The position numbers and the translations under genes are program-made. Of a stretch of DNA of 64,000 nucleotides, positions 17,956-27,061 are shown piece after piece (the first letter of the stretch is position 1; each line of letters begins with the position of its first letter). The notes beneath the pieces are model-generated. The model searched no databases. It saw nothing but the letters and a program-made list of their open reading frames with translations, and was not told the origin of the DNA. Source of the stretch: CAVQWT01 sp963717705 (lineage in GTDB: Bacteria > Pseudomonadota > Gammaproteobacteria > Burkholderiales > Casimicrobiaceae); assembly GCA_963717705.1 (NCBI GenBank), contig CAVQWT010000007.1, positions 1 to 64,000 of the forward strand. Reading direction: 5' to 3'.

Positions 17956-18970
17956 TCACGCCGTCGTGCACGCCACCGACGGGCCGAGCTTCTCCTTCGC
18001 CACCGCGACGCTGGCGACCGCGTTCAGCGGCACCGCATTCTTCACCGCGGTGATCTCGGCGGCGATCGACACGGCGATCTCCGGCGGCGTGCGGCTGCCG
18101 ATGTAGAGGCCGATCGGGCCGTGCAGGCGCGCGATCTCGTCGGCGGTGAGGTCGAACTCGCGCAGCCGCTCGCGGCGCCTCGCGTTGTTGGCGCGCGAGC
18201 CGAGCGCACCGACGTAAAAAGCCGGCGACTTCAGCGCCTCCATCAGCGCGAGGTCGTCGAGCTTGGGATCGTGCGTCAGGGCCACGACCGCGCAGCGCTC
18301 GTCGAGCTTCATCGCGCGCACCGTGTCGTCGGGCATCGTGCGCACCAGCGCCACCCCGGGAATGTCCCAGGTGGCCTGGTACTCGTCGCGCGGATCGCAG
18401 ACGGTCACCTGGTAATCGAGACCCAGGGCGATCTGCGCGAGATACTTCGACAGCTGCGACGCGCCGATCATCAGCAGCCGGTAGCGCGGGCCGTGGATCG
18501 TCGTCAGCGTCGCGCCGTCGAACGCGAGGCCGTCGGTCGCGCGCGCCGGCGCGAGTGACGAGCTGCCGGTCGCGAGCTCGAGTCGCCGGGCAACCAGCCG
18601 CCCCGCTCTCGACTTCGGCCAGCAGGGCGCCGATGCCCGACGCCGCGGTCAGCGGCTCCAGCACCAGCTGGATCGTCCCGCCGCAGGGCAGGCCGAAGCG
18701 CCGCGCCTCGTCGGCCGACACGCCGTACGTGACCGCCTCGCAGCGGGTCGCCGTCATGCCGTCCCGCCGGACGCGGTCGACGATGTCGTCCTCGATGCAG
18801 CCGCCCGACACCGAGCCCTCGACCTGCCCGTCGTCGCGGACGGCCAGCATCGCGCCTTCGGGCCGCGGCGAGCTGCCCCAGGTCCTCACCACGGTGACCA
18901 GCAGCACCCGCCGCCCGGCGGCGAGCCATTCGCTGCAGCGCTTCAGCACTTCGTGATCGACGCTGTCCAT
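17956..18970 (-). CDS. XdhC/CoxF family molybdenum-cofactor maturation protein, frameshifted
   Basis: About 338 codons. XdhC-type proteins bind and sulfurate the molybdenum cofactor for xanthine/CO-dehydrogenase-type enzymes. The N-terminal part (VVRTWGSSPRPEGAMLAV, GSVSGGCIEDDIV, GLPCGGTIQLVLEPL) reads from ATG 18970. The frame changes in a C/G run at 18598-18604 and resumes as GRLVARRLELATG. The Rossmann half (MIGASQLSKYLAQIA, YVGALGSRANNARRRERL, GLYIGSRTPPEIAVSI) then reads to a TGA at 17956. Length is 3n+1. It is the last gene of the cox operon and converges with the DUF3047 gene. Confidence 0.8.
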
Positions 18971-18989
18971 GACGTCCTCCCCTCGAAGA

Positions 18990-19565
18990 TCAGCGCGCGC
19001 CGCGCGAGTACAGGTAGCCGAGGATGATCAGCATCAGGGCGATCGCCGCGTAACGGACCCACGGCGACCGTGCGGGCGCCGGGGATTTCGCCGGCGCCGG
19101 CGACGCGAGCTCGGCCTCGACCGCCGGCGGCGCGACCGCGGCGGCGAAGCGCGCGAAGAAGTCGTCGGCGAGCTTGCCCGCGGCGCCGTCGACCAGCCGC
19201 GAACCGACCTGCGCCAGCTTGCCGCCGACCTGCGCCTTGACCGCGTACGAAAGATCGGTCGCCGCGCCGCCCGCCGCCGGCGCCAGCGCCACCCTGGCTT
19301 CGCCGCGGGCAAAACCCGCGGCGCCGCCCTGCCCGTCGAACGCCAGCGTGTAGCCTTCCGGCGGCCGCACGTCCGACAACGCCATCCGGCCGGTGAAGCG
19401 GGCCGACACCGGGCCCACCTTCGCCGCCAGCACGATCTTCCAGGCGTCGTCGCCGTCGGGCACCAGCCCCTCGCAGCCGGGCACGCACTGCGTCAGCACC
19501 GCCGGGTCGTTGAGCGCGGCCCACACCCGCTCGCGTGGCGCGGCGATGGTCCGGGTGCTGGTCAT
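18990..19565 (-). CDS. coxG: CoxG-like SRPBCC protein with C-terminal membrane anchor
   Basis: 191 residues. The START/SRPBCC domain covers about 1-145 (MTSTRTIAAPRERVWAALND, PGCEGLVPDGDDAWK, RFTGRMALSDVRPPEGYTL), as in CO-dehydrogenase subunit G. A Pro/Ala linker and a single C-terminal helix (YAAIALMLIILGYLYSRGAR) follow, consistent with anchoring a molybdenum hydroxylase at the membrane, the role shown for CoxG in Oligotropha. The ATG at 19565 overlaps the coxE TGA (ATGA). Confidence 0.85.
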   Translation of the reverse strand: MTSTRTIAAPRERVWAALNDPAVLTQCVPGCEGLVPDGDDAWKIVLAAKVGPVSARFTGRMALSDVRPPEGYTLAFDGQGGAAGFARGEARVALAPAAGGAATDLSYAVKAQVGGKLAQVGSRLVDGAAGKLADDFFARFAAAVAPPAVEAELASPAPAKSPAPARSPWVRYAAIALMLIILGYLYSRGAR

Positions 19566-20870
19566 TTCCACGGGGCAGGCTCCTGTCGTCGAGCGGGTGG
19601 ATGGGCGTTGCCGGCGGCGCCCATCCCGGTGCGCGCGCCACGGACGCGCGACGCGGGCAGCGCGAGCGCGCGGGTCAGGTCGGCGAGGCTGGCGAGATTA
19701 TGCACCGGCAGGAAATCGTCGACGTGCGGCAGCATCGCGCGAACGCCCGCCGGCCGCGCCTCGAAGCCCTCGTAGCGCAGCAGCGGATTCAGCCACACCA
19801 GCCGCCGGCACGACTTCTCCAGTCGCTCCATCGCGTGGTCGAGCCCGGCGCCTCCCTCGGCGTCGAGTCCGTCGCTGATCAGCAGCACGACGGCGTTCTG
19901 GCCGAGCAGTCGCCGTGACCAGCGCCGGTTGAATTCTTCCATGCAGACTCCGATCCGCGTGCCGCCTGCCCAGTCCGCCACTGCGGCGGCCACGCGCGAG
20001 AGCGCGACGTCGACGTCGCGGTGCCTGAGGTGCCGCGTGATGTTGGTGAGCCGGGTGCCGAACAGCAGCACATGGACTCGGTCGCGATCGTTGGTGACCG
20101 CGTGCAGGAAGTGCAGCAGCATCCGTGCGTAGCGGTCCATCGACCCCGAGATGTCGCAGAGCACGACCAGCGGCGGCGTGCGCCGCACCCGGGCGCGAAA
20201 GCGCAGCGGGGTCAAGGCGCCCGCGGCGCCGGTCGCGCGCCGCAGCGTGGCGCGCAGGTCGACGCGATGCCCGTGCGCGCTCGGCCGGCTGCGGCGCGTC
20301 GCCACCTCGGGCAGCGGCAGCCGCAGCGTCGCCAGCATCCGCTTGGCGGCGGCAAGCTCGTCGATGGTCATCGACTCGAAATCCTTGCGCTGGAGCGCCT
20401 CCCGCGCCGAGAACGTGAACGCGGCGTCGAGCCCGACCGGCTCCTCGCCGCCCTCGGGTGACCGGATCCTGCTTGGGCGGCAGCAGCGCGTGCGCGAGCC
20501 GCGCCGGGATCTCCGGAGTCGATTCCGGAGGTTCGTCCTGCCCGTGCACCGCCGGCAGCATCGACGCCAGCAACCGTTCCAGCAGCCGCGGATCGCGCCA
20601 GTAGAGATCGAACGCCTGCTCGAACAGCGGCAGGTGGTCCTCGCGCGACACCAGCACCGCCGACAGCGCCGCGCGAAAGTCGTCGCGCCGGTCGAGGCCC
20701 ACGGCGGCGATCGCGTCGAGCGCGGCGATGGCGTGTGCCGGCCCCACCGGCAACCCGGCGCCGCGCAGCACGCGCACGAACTGGACGACGTTCCCGGCCA
20801 GCCGGCCCCCGGGCAGCGCCGCTGGCGCGCCGTCGGACCCGATGGCGCCCCGCCCCGGGCGCGTCGTCAC
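19562..20870 (-). CDS. coxE: CoxE-like von Willebrand factor A domain protein, frameshifted
   Basis: About 436 codons. CoxE works with the AAA+ protein CoxD in maturing the Cu/Mo centre of CO dehydrogenase. A GTG start at 20870 overlaps the coxD TGA. The N-terminal helical part (NVVQFVRVLRGAGLPVGPAH, LFEQAFDLYWRDPRLLERLL) reads to PPKQDPV, then the frame changes near 20453-20466 and resumes as EGGEEPVGLDAAFTFSAREA. The VWA part has the MIDAS motif CDISGSMDRYARMLLHFLHA and LLISDGLDAEGG. The length of 3n+1 indicates a one-base insertion. Confidence 0.8.
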
Positions 20871-21787
20871 GGGCGGCCGCCGGCCGCCCGGGCCTCGGCG
20901 ACGAGGCGAGCGGCGACCTCGGGCGACAGCGCGTCGATGTCGTCCTGGTACTTGAGCAGCACACCGGCCGTATCGGCAATGGTCTGCGGATCGAGCGCCA
21001 CCCGGTCCAGCGTCGCCAGCGCCTCGGCCCAGTCGAGCGTCTCGGCGATGCCCGGCGCCTTGTACAGGTCCATCGCCCGCAGCCGCTGCGTGAACGCCAC
21101 GATCTCGCGCGCCAGCGATTCCGCCACCCGCGGGCACTTGCGGCGGACGATCGCGAGCTCGCGCTGCGCGTCCGGATAGCCGACCCAGTGATAGAGGCAG
21201 CGCCGTTTGATCGCGTCGTGGATCTCGCGCGTCCGGTTCGACGTCAGGATCGTGACCGGCGGCTCGACGGCGCGGATCGCGCCGAGCTCGGGGATCGTCA
21301 CCTGGTACTCGGCGAGCACCTCGAGCAGGTACGCCTCGAACGGCTCGTCGGTGCGGTCGAGCTCGTCGATCAGCAGCACCGGCGCCACGCCGTCCGCCGG
21401 CGACAGCGCCTCGAGCAGCGGACGCTTCAGCAGGAAGCGCGGGGCGAAGATGTCGTGCGCAAGGCGGTCGCGGTCGAGATCGCCGCCGGCCTCCGCGAGG
21501 CGGATCTCGATCATCTGCCGCGGGTAATTCCACTCGTAGACCGCCGCCGCGACGTCGAGTCCCTCGTAGCACTGCAGGCGCACGAGCTTCCGGCCCAGCG
21601 CGAGCGCGAGGACCTTGGCGATCTCCGTCTTGCCGGTCCCGGCCTCGCCCTCGAGGAACAGCGGCCGCTGCATCCGGAGCGCAAGAAAGACGCTGGTCGC
21701 CAGCCGGCGGTCGGCGACGTAGTCGTGGCCATCGAGCAGCGCGACGACGTCGTCGACGGAATCGGGCAGTGCGATGGACGCGGTCAT
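20867..21787 (-). CDS. coxD: CoxD-like MoxR-family AAA+ ATPase
   Basis: 306 residues. Walker A GEAGTGKT at 47-54, Walker B VLLIDELDRTDEPFEAYLLE, sensor LTSNRTREIHDAIKRRCLYHW. In Oligotropha CoxD is needed to assemble the [CuSMoO2] site of CO dehydrogenase, acting as a chaperone with CoxE. ATG 21787. It starts 63 bases after the coxM stop, with no coxL in between. Confidence 0.88.
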   Translation of the reverse strand: MTASIALPDSVDDVVALLDGHDYVADRRLATSVFLALRMQRPLFLEGEAGTGKTEIAKVLALALGRKLVRLQCYEGLDVAAAVYEWNYPRQMIEIRLAEAGGDLDRDRLAHDIFAPRFLLKRPLLEALSPADGVAPVLLIDELDRTDEPFEAYLLEVLAEYQVTIPELGAIRAVEPPVTILTSNRTREIHDAIKRRCLYHWVGYPDAQRELAIVRRKCPRVAESLAREIVAFTQRLRAMDLYKAPGIAETLDWAEALATLDRVALDPQTIADTAGVLLKYQDDIDALSPEVAARLVAEARAAGGRP

Positions 21788-21850
21788 GGGCGGAAACGGG
21801 AGAAGATCGGGGAGTGCACAGCGCCCGTCCGGCGATCCGGGGTCACCCGG

Positions 21851-22642
21851 CTAACCGGCCGCGGCAACCGCGCGGGCCGCAAGCACCGGAATCAGATGCG
21901 CGCGGTACTCAGCCGACGCGTGCAGGTCGCCGTTGAGGCCCGCCGCATCGACCGTCGCGCCCTGCGCGGCGGCCGCGGTCCAGCTCTTCGACAGCGCGTC
22001 CTCGACGCTCCCGGCGCGGAACACCGCGCTCGCGGCGCCGGTGACCGCGACGCGGACGCCACCGGCGGTCCGCGCGACGAACACGCCGACCAGCGCGAAA
22101 CGCGACGCGGGATTGGCGAACTTGACGTACGCCGCCTGGTCCGGAATCGGGAAGCTGACGGCGACGATCAGCTCATCCGCCGCCAGCGCCGTCTCGTACA
22201 TGCCCCGGAAGTAGTCGGCGGCAGCGATGCGGCGGATGTTGGTGACGACGGTCGCGTCGAGGCCCAGCACCGCCGCGGGCCAGCAGGCCGCAGGATCGTT
22301 GTTGGCGAGCGCGCCGCCGAGCGTGCCGACGTTGCGCACCTGCCGGTCACCGATGCCGCCCGCCAGCGCCGCGAGCGCCGGAATCGCGCGCTTCACTTCC
22401 GCCGAAGCGGCGACGTCGGCGTGGCGGGTCATCGCGCCGATGACGATCGCGTCGCCGTCGCGGCGGATTCCCGACAGCCCGGGAACGCGCGACAGATCGA
22501 CCAGCGTGCCGGGCTGCGCGAGGCGCAGCTTCATCGCGCCGACGAGACTCTGGCCGCCGGCGAGCGCCCGCCCGCCGGAGCTCGCGAGGGCGGCGGCGGC
22601 ATCGGCGACCGACGCCGGGCGGACGAGGTCGAAGGGGTACAT
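21851..22642 (-). CDS. coxM: FAD-binding medium subunit of a molybdenum hydroxylase (CoxM family)
   Basis: 263 residues, normal length for the medium subunit that passes electrons from the iron-sulfur subunit to the quinone acceptor. The FAD motifs AGGQSLVGAMKLRLAQP (33-49) and NVGTLGGALANNDPAACWPA are both present. The ATG lies 12 bases after the coxS stop, with an AAGGAAGG ribosome site in that gap. Confidence 0.88.
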   Translation of the reverse strand: MYPFDLVRPASVADAAAALASSGGRALAGGQSLVGAMKLRLAQPGTLVDLSRVPGLSGIRRDGDAIVIGAMTRHADVAASAEVKRAIPALAALAGGIGDRQVRNVGTLGGALANNDPAACWPAAVLGLDATVVTNIRRIAAADYFRGMYETALAADELIVAVSFPIPDQAAYVKFANPASRFALVGVFVARTAGGVRVAVTGAASAVFRAGSVEDALSKSWTAAAAQGATVDAAGLNGDLHASAEYRAHLIPVLAARAVAAAG

Positions 22643-22654
22643 GGCAGCCTTCCT

Positions 22655-23203
<549 letters not shown>

Positions 23204-23263
23204 CGAACTTCCCTCGCTGAAGGACACGGCATTCCGATTGACGGCTGCGGAAGGAGGCCGGGA

Positions 23264-23292
23264 ATCATAGACGCTGCCCCGCGCAACGGCAA
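23264..23292 (-). promoter_or_regulatory. Sigma70-like promoter for the cox operon
   Basis: On the minus strand TTGCCG (-35) and TATGAT (-10) are separated by 17 bases, 60 bases before the coxS start and just downstream of the cytochrome b561 stop. Matches are 4/6 and 5/6 to consensus. Confidence 0.45.
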
Positions 23293-23308
23293 CCGGCGAC
23301 ACCGGACT

Positions 23309-23860
23309 CTAGCCACGCCGCCGCCCGACGCCCATCCGCGCCAGGAGGCCGCTGCGATCGATGAGGGCGTGCCTGATCGCACCCGCGACGTGCAGCGCGA
23401 TCAGCCCGACCAGCGCGAAGCTCATCCAGAGATGGATCGCGCTGCACAGGTCCTTTAGCCCGTTGTCCTTCCATCCCCACGCGGGCAACGCCATGCCGTA
23501 GAGCTTCACGGGGTAGCCGCTGAACACTGAGCCGAGATAGCCCACGACGGGCTGGAGCACCAGCAGGACGTAGAGCAGCGCGTGCGTCGCGCCGGCGAGA
23601 CGCACCTGCCACGCCGGCAGCGGCGGCAGCGCGGGCGGCGGGTGCCCAATGCGCCAGCCGAGGCGGACCAGCATCAGCGCCAGGATCGTGAGGCCGACCG
23701 ACTTGTGCAGGTTGAATCCGTCGACGCGCGGGCCGACCGGCTGCTTCGGAATCTCCTGCATCCACCAGCCCCAGGCGATCTGCCCTATGACCAGTGCGGC
23801 GACCAGCCAATGCAGCGCGATGGCGACGGGCGTGTAACGGTCAGAATGCGTAGTCGACAT
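23309..23860 (-). CDS. Cytochrome b561 family membrane protein
   Basis: 183 residues, four predicted helices. Conserved His ligands lie in helices 1, 2 and 4 (ALHWL near 16-20, NLHKSVG near 50-56, IHLWMSF and ALHVAGAIRHALID near the end), as in bacterial di-haem b561 proteins that move electrons between quinol and periplasmic partners. The start overlaps the last 20 bases of the TonB receptor gene in another frame, so the pair is probably co-translated. Confidence 0.85.
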   Translation of the reverse strand: MSTTHSDRYTPVAIALHWLVAALVIGQIAWGWWMQEIPKQPVGPRVDGFNLHKSVGLTILALMLVRLGWRIGHPPPALPPLPAWQVRLAGATHALLYVLLVLQPVVGYLGSVFSGYPVKLYGMALPAWGWKDNGLKDLCSAIHLWMSFALVGLIALHVAGAIRHALIDRSGLLARMGVGRRRG

Positions 23861-25961
23861 TGATCCCTGCCATCCAGTTGCGCCCCGGCGCAGGCTCGAA
23901 ATAGCGGCCGTTGACGTCGCCGACGATCACCGAACCGACGTAGTCGATATCGGCGACGTTGTTGAGCCTGGCGTAGGCACGGAGCGTGGCGCGATCCAAC
24001 CGCTGCGTCCAGCCCACACGTGCATTGGCGATCGTGTACGCCGGCGCGGCATCGGTGTTGCGGTCGTTGACGTAAACCTTGGCGACGTACTGCACCTCGA
24101 CGGCGGCGGAAAAGCCGAGCGGCCCGCGCGGTGCCCATCCCAGCTCGCCGTAGGCTTGCGAGCCCGGCACGCCCGGCAGGCGGGCGCCGGCAGGCACGAC
24201 GGCGGGAGGCAATCCCGCCGTGAATGCCTCGGTGAACTCGGCCTGCAGGTAGGTGTACGCGACGCGTGCGCTGACCCCGCCGTCGAACCTGCCGTCCCAG
24301 GCGACCTCGACGCCTCGCCGGCGGGTGCTGCCGGCGTTCTTGTACGTGTTGCGGCCACCGGCGGCGGTGTTGACGACGATCTCGTCTTCGGTGTCGATCG
24401 CGAACACCGCGACGTTGACCCGATGTTCGCGTGCCAGCAGCGCCTTCAAGCCGACCTCGACGCCGTTGCTGGTCGCCGGATTGAGCGCCAGGTTGAGGCC
24501 GGTACCGACGGGCCGGTACGCGATCTCGGCCAGCGTCGGGGTTTCGAAGCCCTGGCCGTAGCTGGCGTAGACGTTGAGCCGGTCGTCGACGTGGTACATC
24601 GCGGCGAGGACCGGACTCGTGTTGGTGAACTTGCGGGAGCCGCTGTCGTCCGGGTTGCCGGCGACGACGTAATGGTCCTCGGAGCTGTATCGCACCTCGC
24701 TCGCACGGACGCCGGCCGTCAGCGTCAGCGACGACAGCACGCCCCAGGTCGCCTCGAGGTAGACGTCGCTGCCGGCGACGGTGTCGTCCTGGTCGCGGCG
24801 CAACGCGCCCAGGTTGCCGTTGCTGTTGACGAAACCCTGGCGCACCTCGTGCTCGCGATCGTAGTCAGCGCCGAAGGTCATCGTCAGCGGCCGGTCGAGG
24901 ACGCGGCCTGCCCAGGAGATCCGGGCGTCGATGCCGCCGTAGTCGCGGTCGAGGTCGGCGACGCCGCCCGACGACGTCGGTGCGATTCCGGGCAGCGCGA
25001 GGTACTGCCGGACCCCGCGGCGTCCGCCGTAGCCGGTCACCCGCATCGACCAGTCGTCACCCAATGCCTGGTCGACCGTCACCCCGCCCTGCGCCTGGTT
25101 GATCGTCTTCCGGGTGTTGAACAGGATCGCCGCCGGATCGGCCTGTTGCGGATCCGCCTCCCACTGCGCGCGGGTGAGCCCGAGCGGGTCCTGTGTTTCC
25201 GGCTGGTACTGCCCGGACCCGACGATGGTCACACGGGTCGAGTCGCCCTGCCTGAAGGTGAGCTTCGCATTGGCGAGATCCCGCAATGCGGCCGAGTGCT
25301 CGCGATACCCGTCGGTGGAAAATCGGCTGGCGGCGACGACGTAGCCAATGTCGCGCACCGTGCCTGTCGCCTTGGCGCCGGCGACCCAGGTGCCGTAGCT
25401 GCCTGCGCTGGCGTTCACCGTGATCACCGGCTCGGGCGTTCCATTTTCGGTGAACAGCGAGATCACGCCACCCGATGCGTTGCCGTACAGCGTCGAGAAC
25501 GGGCCGCGCAGGACCTCGATCCGCTCCGCCGACAACAGGCTGAAGCTGCCTGTCTGCCCCTGCCCGTCCGGCATCGTCGCCGGGATGTTGTCCTGGTAGA
25601 GCCGGACACCGCGCACCCCGAACGCCGCGCGTGCGCCGAAGCCGCGCGAGCTGATCTGCAGGTCCTGCGCATAATTGCCCCGGTTGGCGGCGTAGATGCC
25701 CGGGACACGCACCAGGGTCTCCGACAGGTTCACCATCGGCTGCCCGTCGCGGATCGTCGCCGCGTCGATGGTGTCGATCGAAGCCGGCACGTCGAAGCTC
25801 TTCTCGGCGCGCCGCGTCGCCGTGACCACGACCGGATCGAGTGTCGGGTCGGTCGTGGACTGCGCCAACGCGACCGGGCTCGCCGTGGCTGCCGCCGAGG
25901 CAAGCGCGATCGTGGCGGCGGCGACTCGAATGCGCGCGAACGAAGGGTGGGCGGTCGGCAT
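23841..25961 (-). CDS. TonB-dependent outer-membrane receptor
   Basis: 706 residues. A signal peptide ends near VALAQ (34), then a TonB-box-like LDPVVVTATRR, a plug domain (SETLVRVPGIYAANRGNYAQ, ISSRGFGARAAFGVRGVRLY, ERIEVLRGPFSTLYGNASGG) and a 22-strand barrel ending in the outer-membrane signature ...DYAF. It is closest in style to FecA/FhuE/BtuB-like ferric-chelate receptors, but the ligand cannot be read from sequence. The downstream cytochrome b561 and the divergent multicopper oxidase suggest metal or redox-cofactor uptake. Confidence 0.88.
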   Translation of the reverse strand: MPTAHPSFARIRVAAATIALASAAATASPVALAQSTTDPTLDPVVVTATRRAEKSFDVPASIDTIDAATIRDGQPMVNLSETLVRVPGIYAANRGNYAQDLQISSRGFGARAAFGVRGVRLYQDNIPATMPDGQGQTGSFSLLSAERIEVLRGPFSTLYGNASGGVISLFTENGTPEPVITVNASAGSYGTWVAGAKATGTVRDIGYVVAASRFSTDGYREHSAALRDLANAKLTFRQGDSTRVTIVGSGQYQPETQDPLGLTRAQWEADPQQADPAAILFNTRKTINQAQGGVTVDQALGDDWSMRVTGYGGRRGVRQYLALPGIAPTSSGGVADLDRDYGGIDARISWAGRVLDRPLTMTFGADYDREHEVRQGFVNSNGNLGALRRDQDDTVAGSDVYLEATWGVLSSLTLTAGVRASEVRYSSEDHYVVAGNPDDSGSRKFTNTSPVLAAMYHVDDRLNVYASYGQGFETPTLAEIAYRPVGTGLNLALNPATSNGVEVGLKALLAREHRVNVAVFAIDTEDEIVVNTAAGGRNTYKNAGSTRRRGVEVAWDGRFDGGVSARVAYTYLQAEFTEAFTAGLPPAVVPAGARLPGVPGSQAYGELGWAPRGPLGFSAAVEVQYVAKVYVNDRNTDAAPAYTIANARVGWTQRLDRATLRAYARLNNVADIDYVGSVIVGDVNGRYFEPAPGRNWMAGINVDYAF

Positions 25962-26069
25962 CTGAGGGGGTTGGTGTTACATGAAGCGTGACAAAGTGGT
26001 GTAGGATAATTCAAACGCCCTCAACGAAGAAATTGTTGTCGGTTCGAGCATCTTCTTCCTGCGAAAGCG
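25962..26069. other. Divergent intergenic region between the TonB receptor and beta-propeller genes
   Basis: 108 bases, clearly AT-richer than the surroundings. It must hold both promoters. GATAAT (plus strand) and TATCCT (minus strand) are possible -10 boxes but neither has a convincing -35. No Fur-like 19-mer was recognised. Confidence 0.35.
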
Positions 26070-27023
26070 ATGATGAAACCTGATCGACTGGTCACCGCGC
26101 TGGCGCTGGGCGCCGCGCTGCTCGGCAACGGCGGCACGTTCGCCGCGACGGCCTACATTCCCAACGAGGGATCGGGTTCGATATCGGTCGTCGACACGTC
26201 GACCGACAAGGTCACCGCGACGCTGAAGGTCGGGAAGAAGCCGCGCGGCATCGCGCTTTCCGCCGACGGCGGTCGCCTTTACGTCAGCGACCAGACCAGC
26301 AACGCGCTGGTCGTCTGGGACGTCGCGCGCAAGGCGGTGATCGCGACGATCGCGCTGGGCGACTCGCCCGAGGCGATCTACCTGTCGCCCGACGGCAAGT
26401 GGCTGTCGGCGGCGATCGAGGAGAACGACCAGGTCGTGGTCATCGATACCGCGGCGCTGAAGATCGCGCGCACCCTGAAGATGAAGGGCAAGAACCCCGA
26501 GCACGCCGTCTGGAGCCCCGATGGGCGCTGGCTCTACGTGAGCGCCGAGGAAGCCGACTCGGTCGACATCGTCGACGTCCAGAAGGGCGAGGTGGTGAAG
26601 TCGGTCAGGGTCGGCGACCGGCCCCGCGGCATCGGCTTTCTGCCCGACGGCAGCCGCGCGTACGTCGCCGCTGAGAACGCCGACACCGTCAACGTGTTCG
26701 ACACCGCCACGCACGAGGTCGTCGCGCGGATCAAGGCAGGCAAGCGCTCCAACGGCGTTCTCGTCCACCCCGACGGCAAGCGCGTTTTCGTCACCTCCGG
26801 CGGCGAGGGCACGGTGCAGGTGATCGACGTCGCAACCAACGCGATCACGGCCAGCATCCCCGTCGGCAAGCGCCCGTGGAACATGGCGCTGACCCCGGAC
26901 GGCGCGAAGCTCTACGTCGCGTGCGGTCGGTCGAACGCCGTCGCCGTCATCGACACCTCCACGCTGACCAAGGTGGCCGAGATCCCCGTGGGTGAGCTGC
27001 CCTGGGGTGTCGCGATCCGTTAG
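26070..27023 (+). CDS. Secreted YVTN/PQQ-associated beta-propeller protein
   Basis: 317 residues. A signal peptide ends at TFAA-TAYIP. It is followed by about seven YVTN-type blades; each repeats a pattern like VVDTSTDKVTATLKVGKKPRGIALSADG with GG.LYV or similar. The closest general family is the PQQ-dependent-catabolism-associated propeller (TIGR03866). Probably periplasmic binding or scaffold function; no catalytic residues are visible. ATG at 26070 or 26073. Confidence 0.8.
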   Translation: MMKPDRLVTALALGAALLGNGGTFAATAYIPNEGSGSISVVDTSTDKVTATLKVGKKPRGIALSADGGRLYVSDQTSNALVVWDVARKAVIATIALGDSPEAIYLSPDGKWLSAAIEENDQVVVIDTAALKIARTLKMKGKNPEHAVWSPDGRWLYVSAEEADSVDIVDVQKGEVVKSVRVGDRPRGIGFLPDGSRAYVAAENADTVNVFDTATHEVVARIKAGKRSNGVLVHPDGKRVFVTSGGEGTVQVIDVATNAITASIPVGKRPWNMALTPDGAKLYVACGRSNAVAVIDTSTLTKVAEIPVGELPWGVAIR

Positions 27024-27034
27024 CGGGTGGCCGG

Positions 27035-27061
27035 CGGTGCGATCGCGCTAAACTCGCACCG
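27035..27061 (+). promoter_or_regulatory. Hairpin abutting the multicopper oxidase start codon
   Basis: Perfect eight-base stem CGGTGCGA / TCGCACCG with an 11-base loop; the 3' arm ends on the base before ATG 27062, where the ribosome site should be. It could attenuate read-through from the propeller gene or limit translation of the oxidase. Confidence 0.4.

Noticed and set aside
16443..18106. 838-residue extension of the glycosyltransferase to 18106
   Set aside because: After about 16430 this frame is Arg-rich shadow of the TIGR04282-DUF3047 gene, so the extension is not a real protein.
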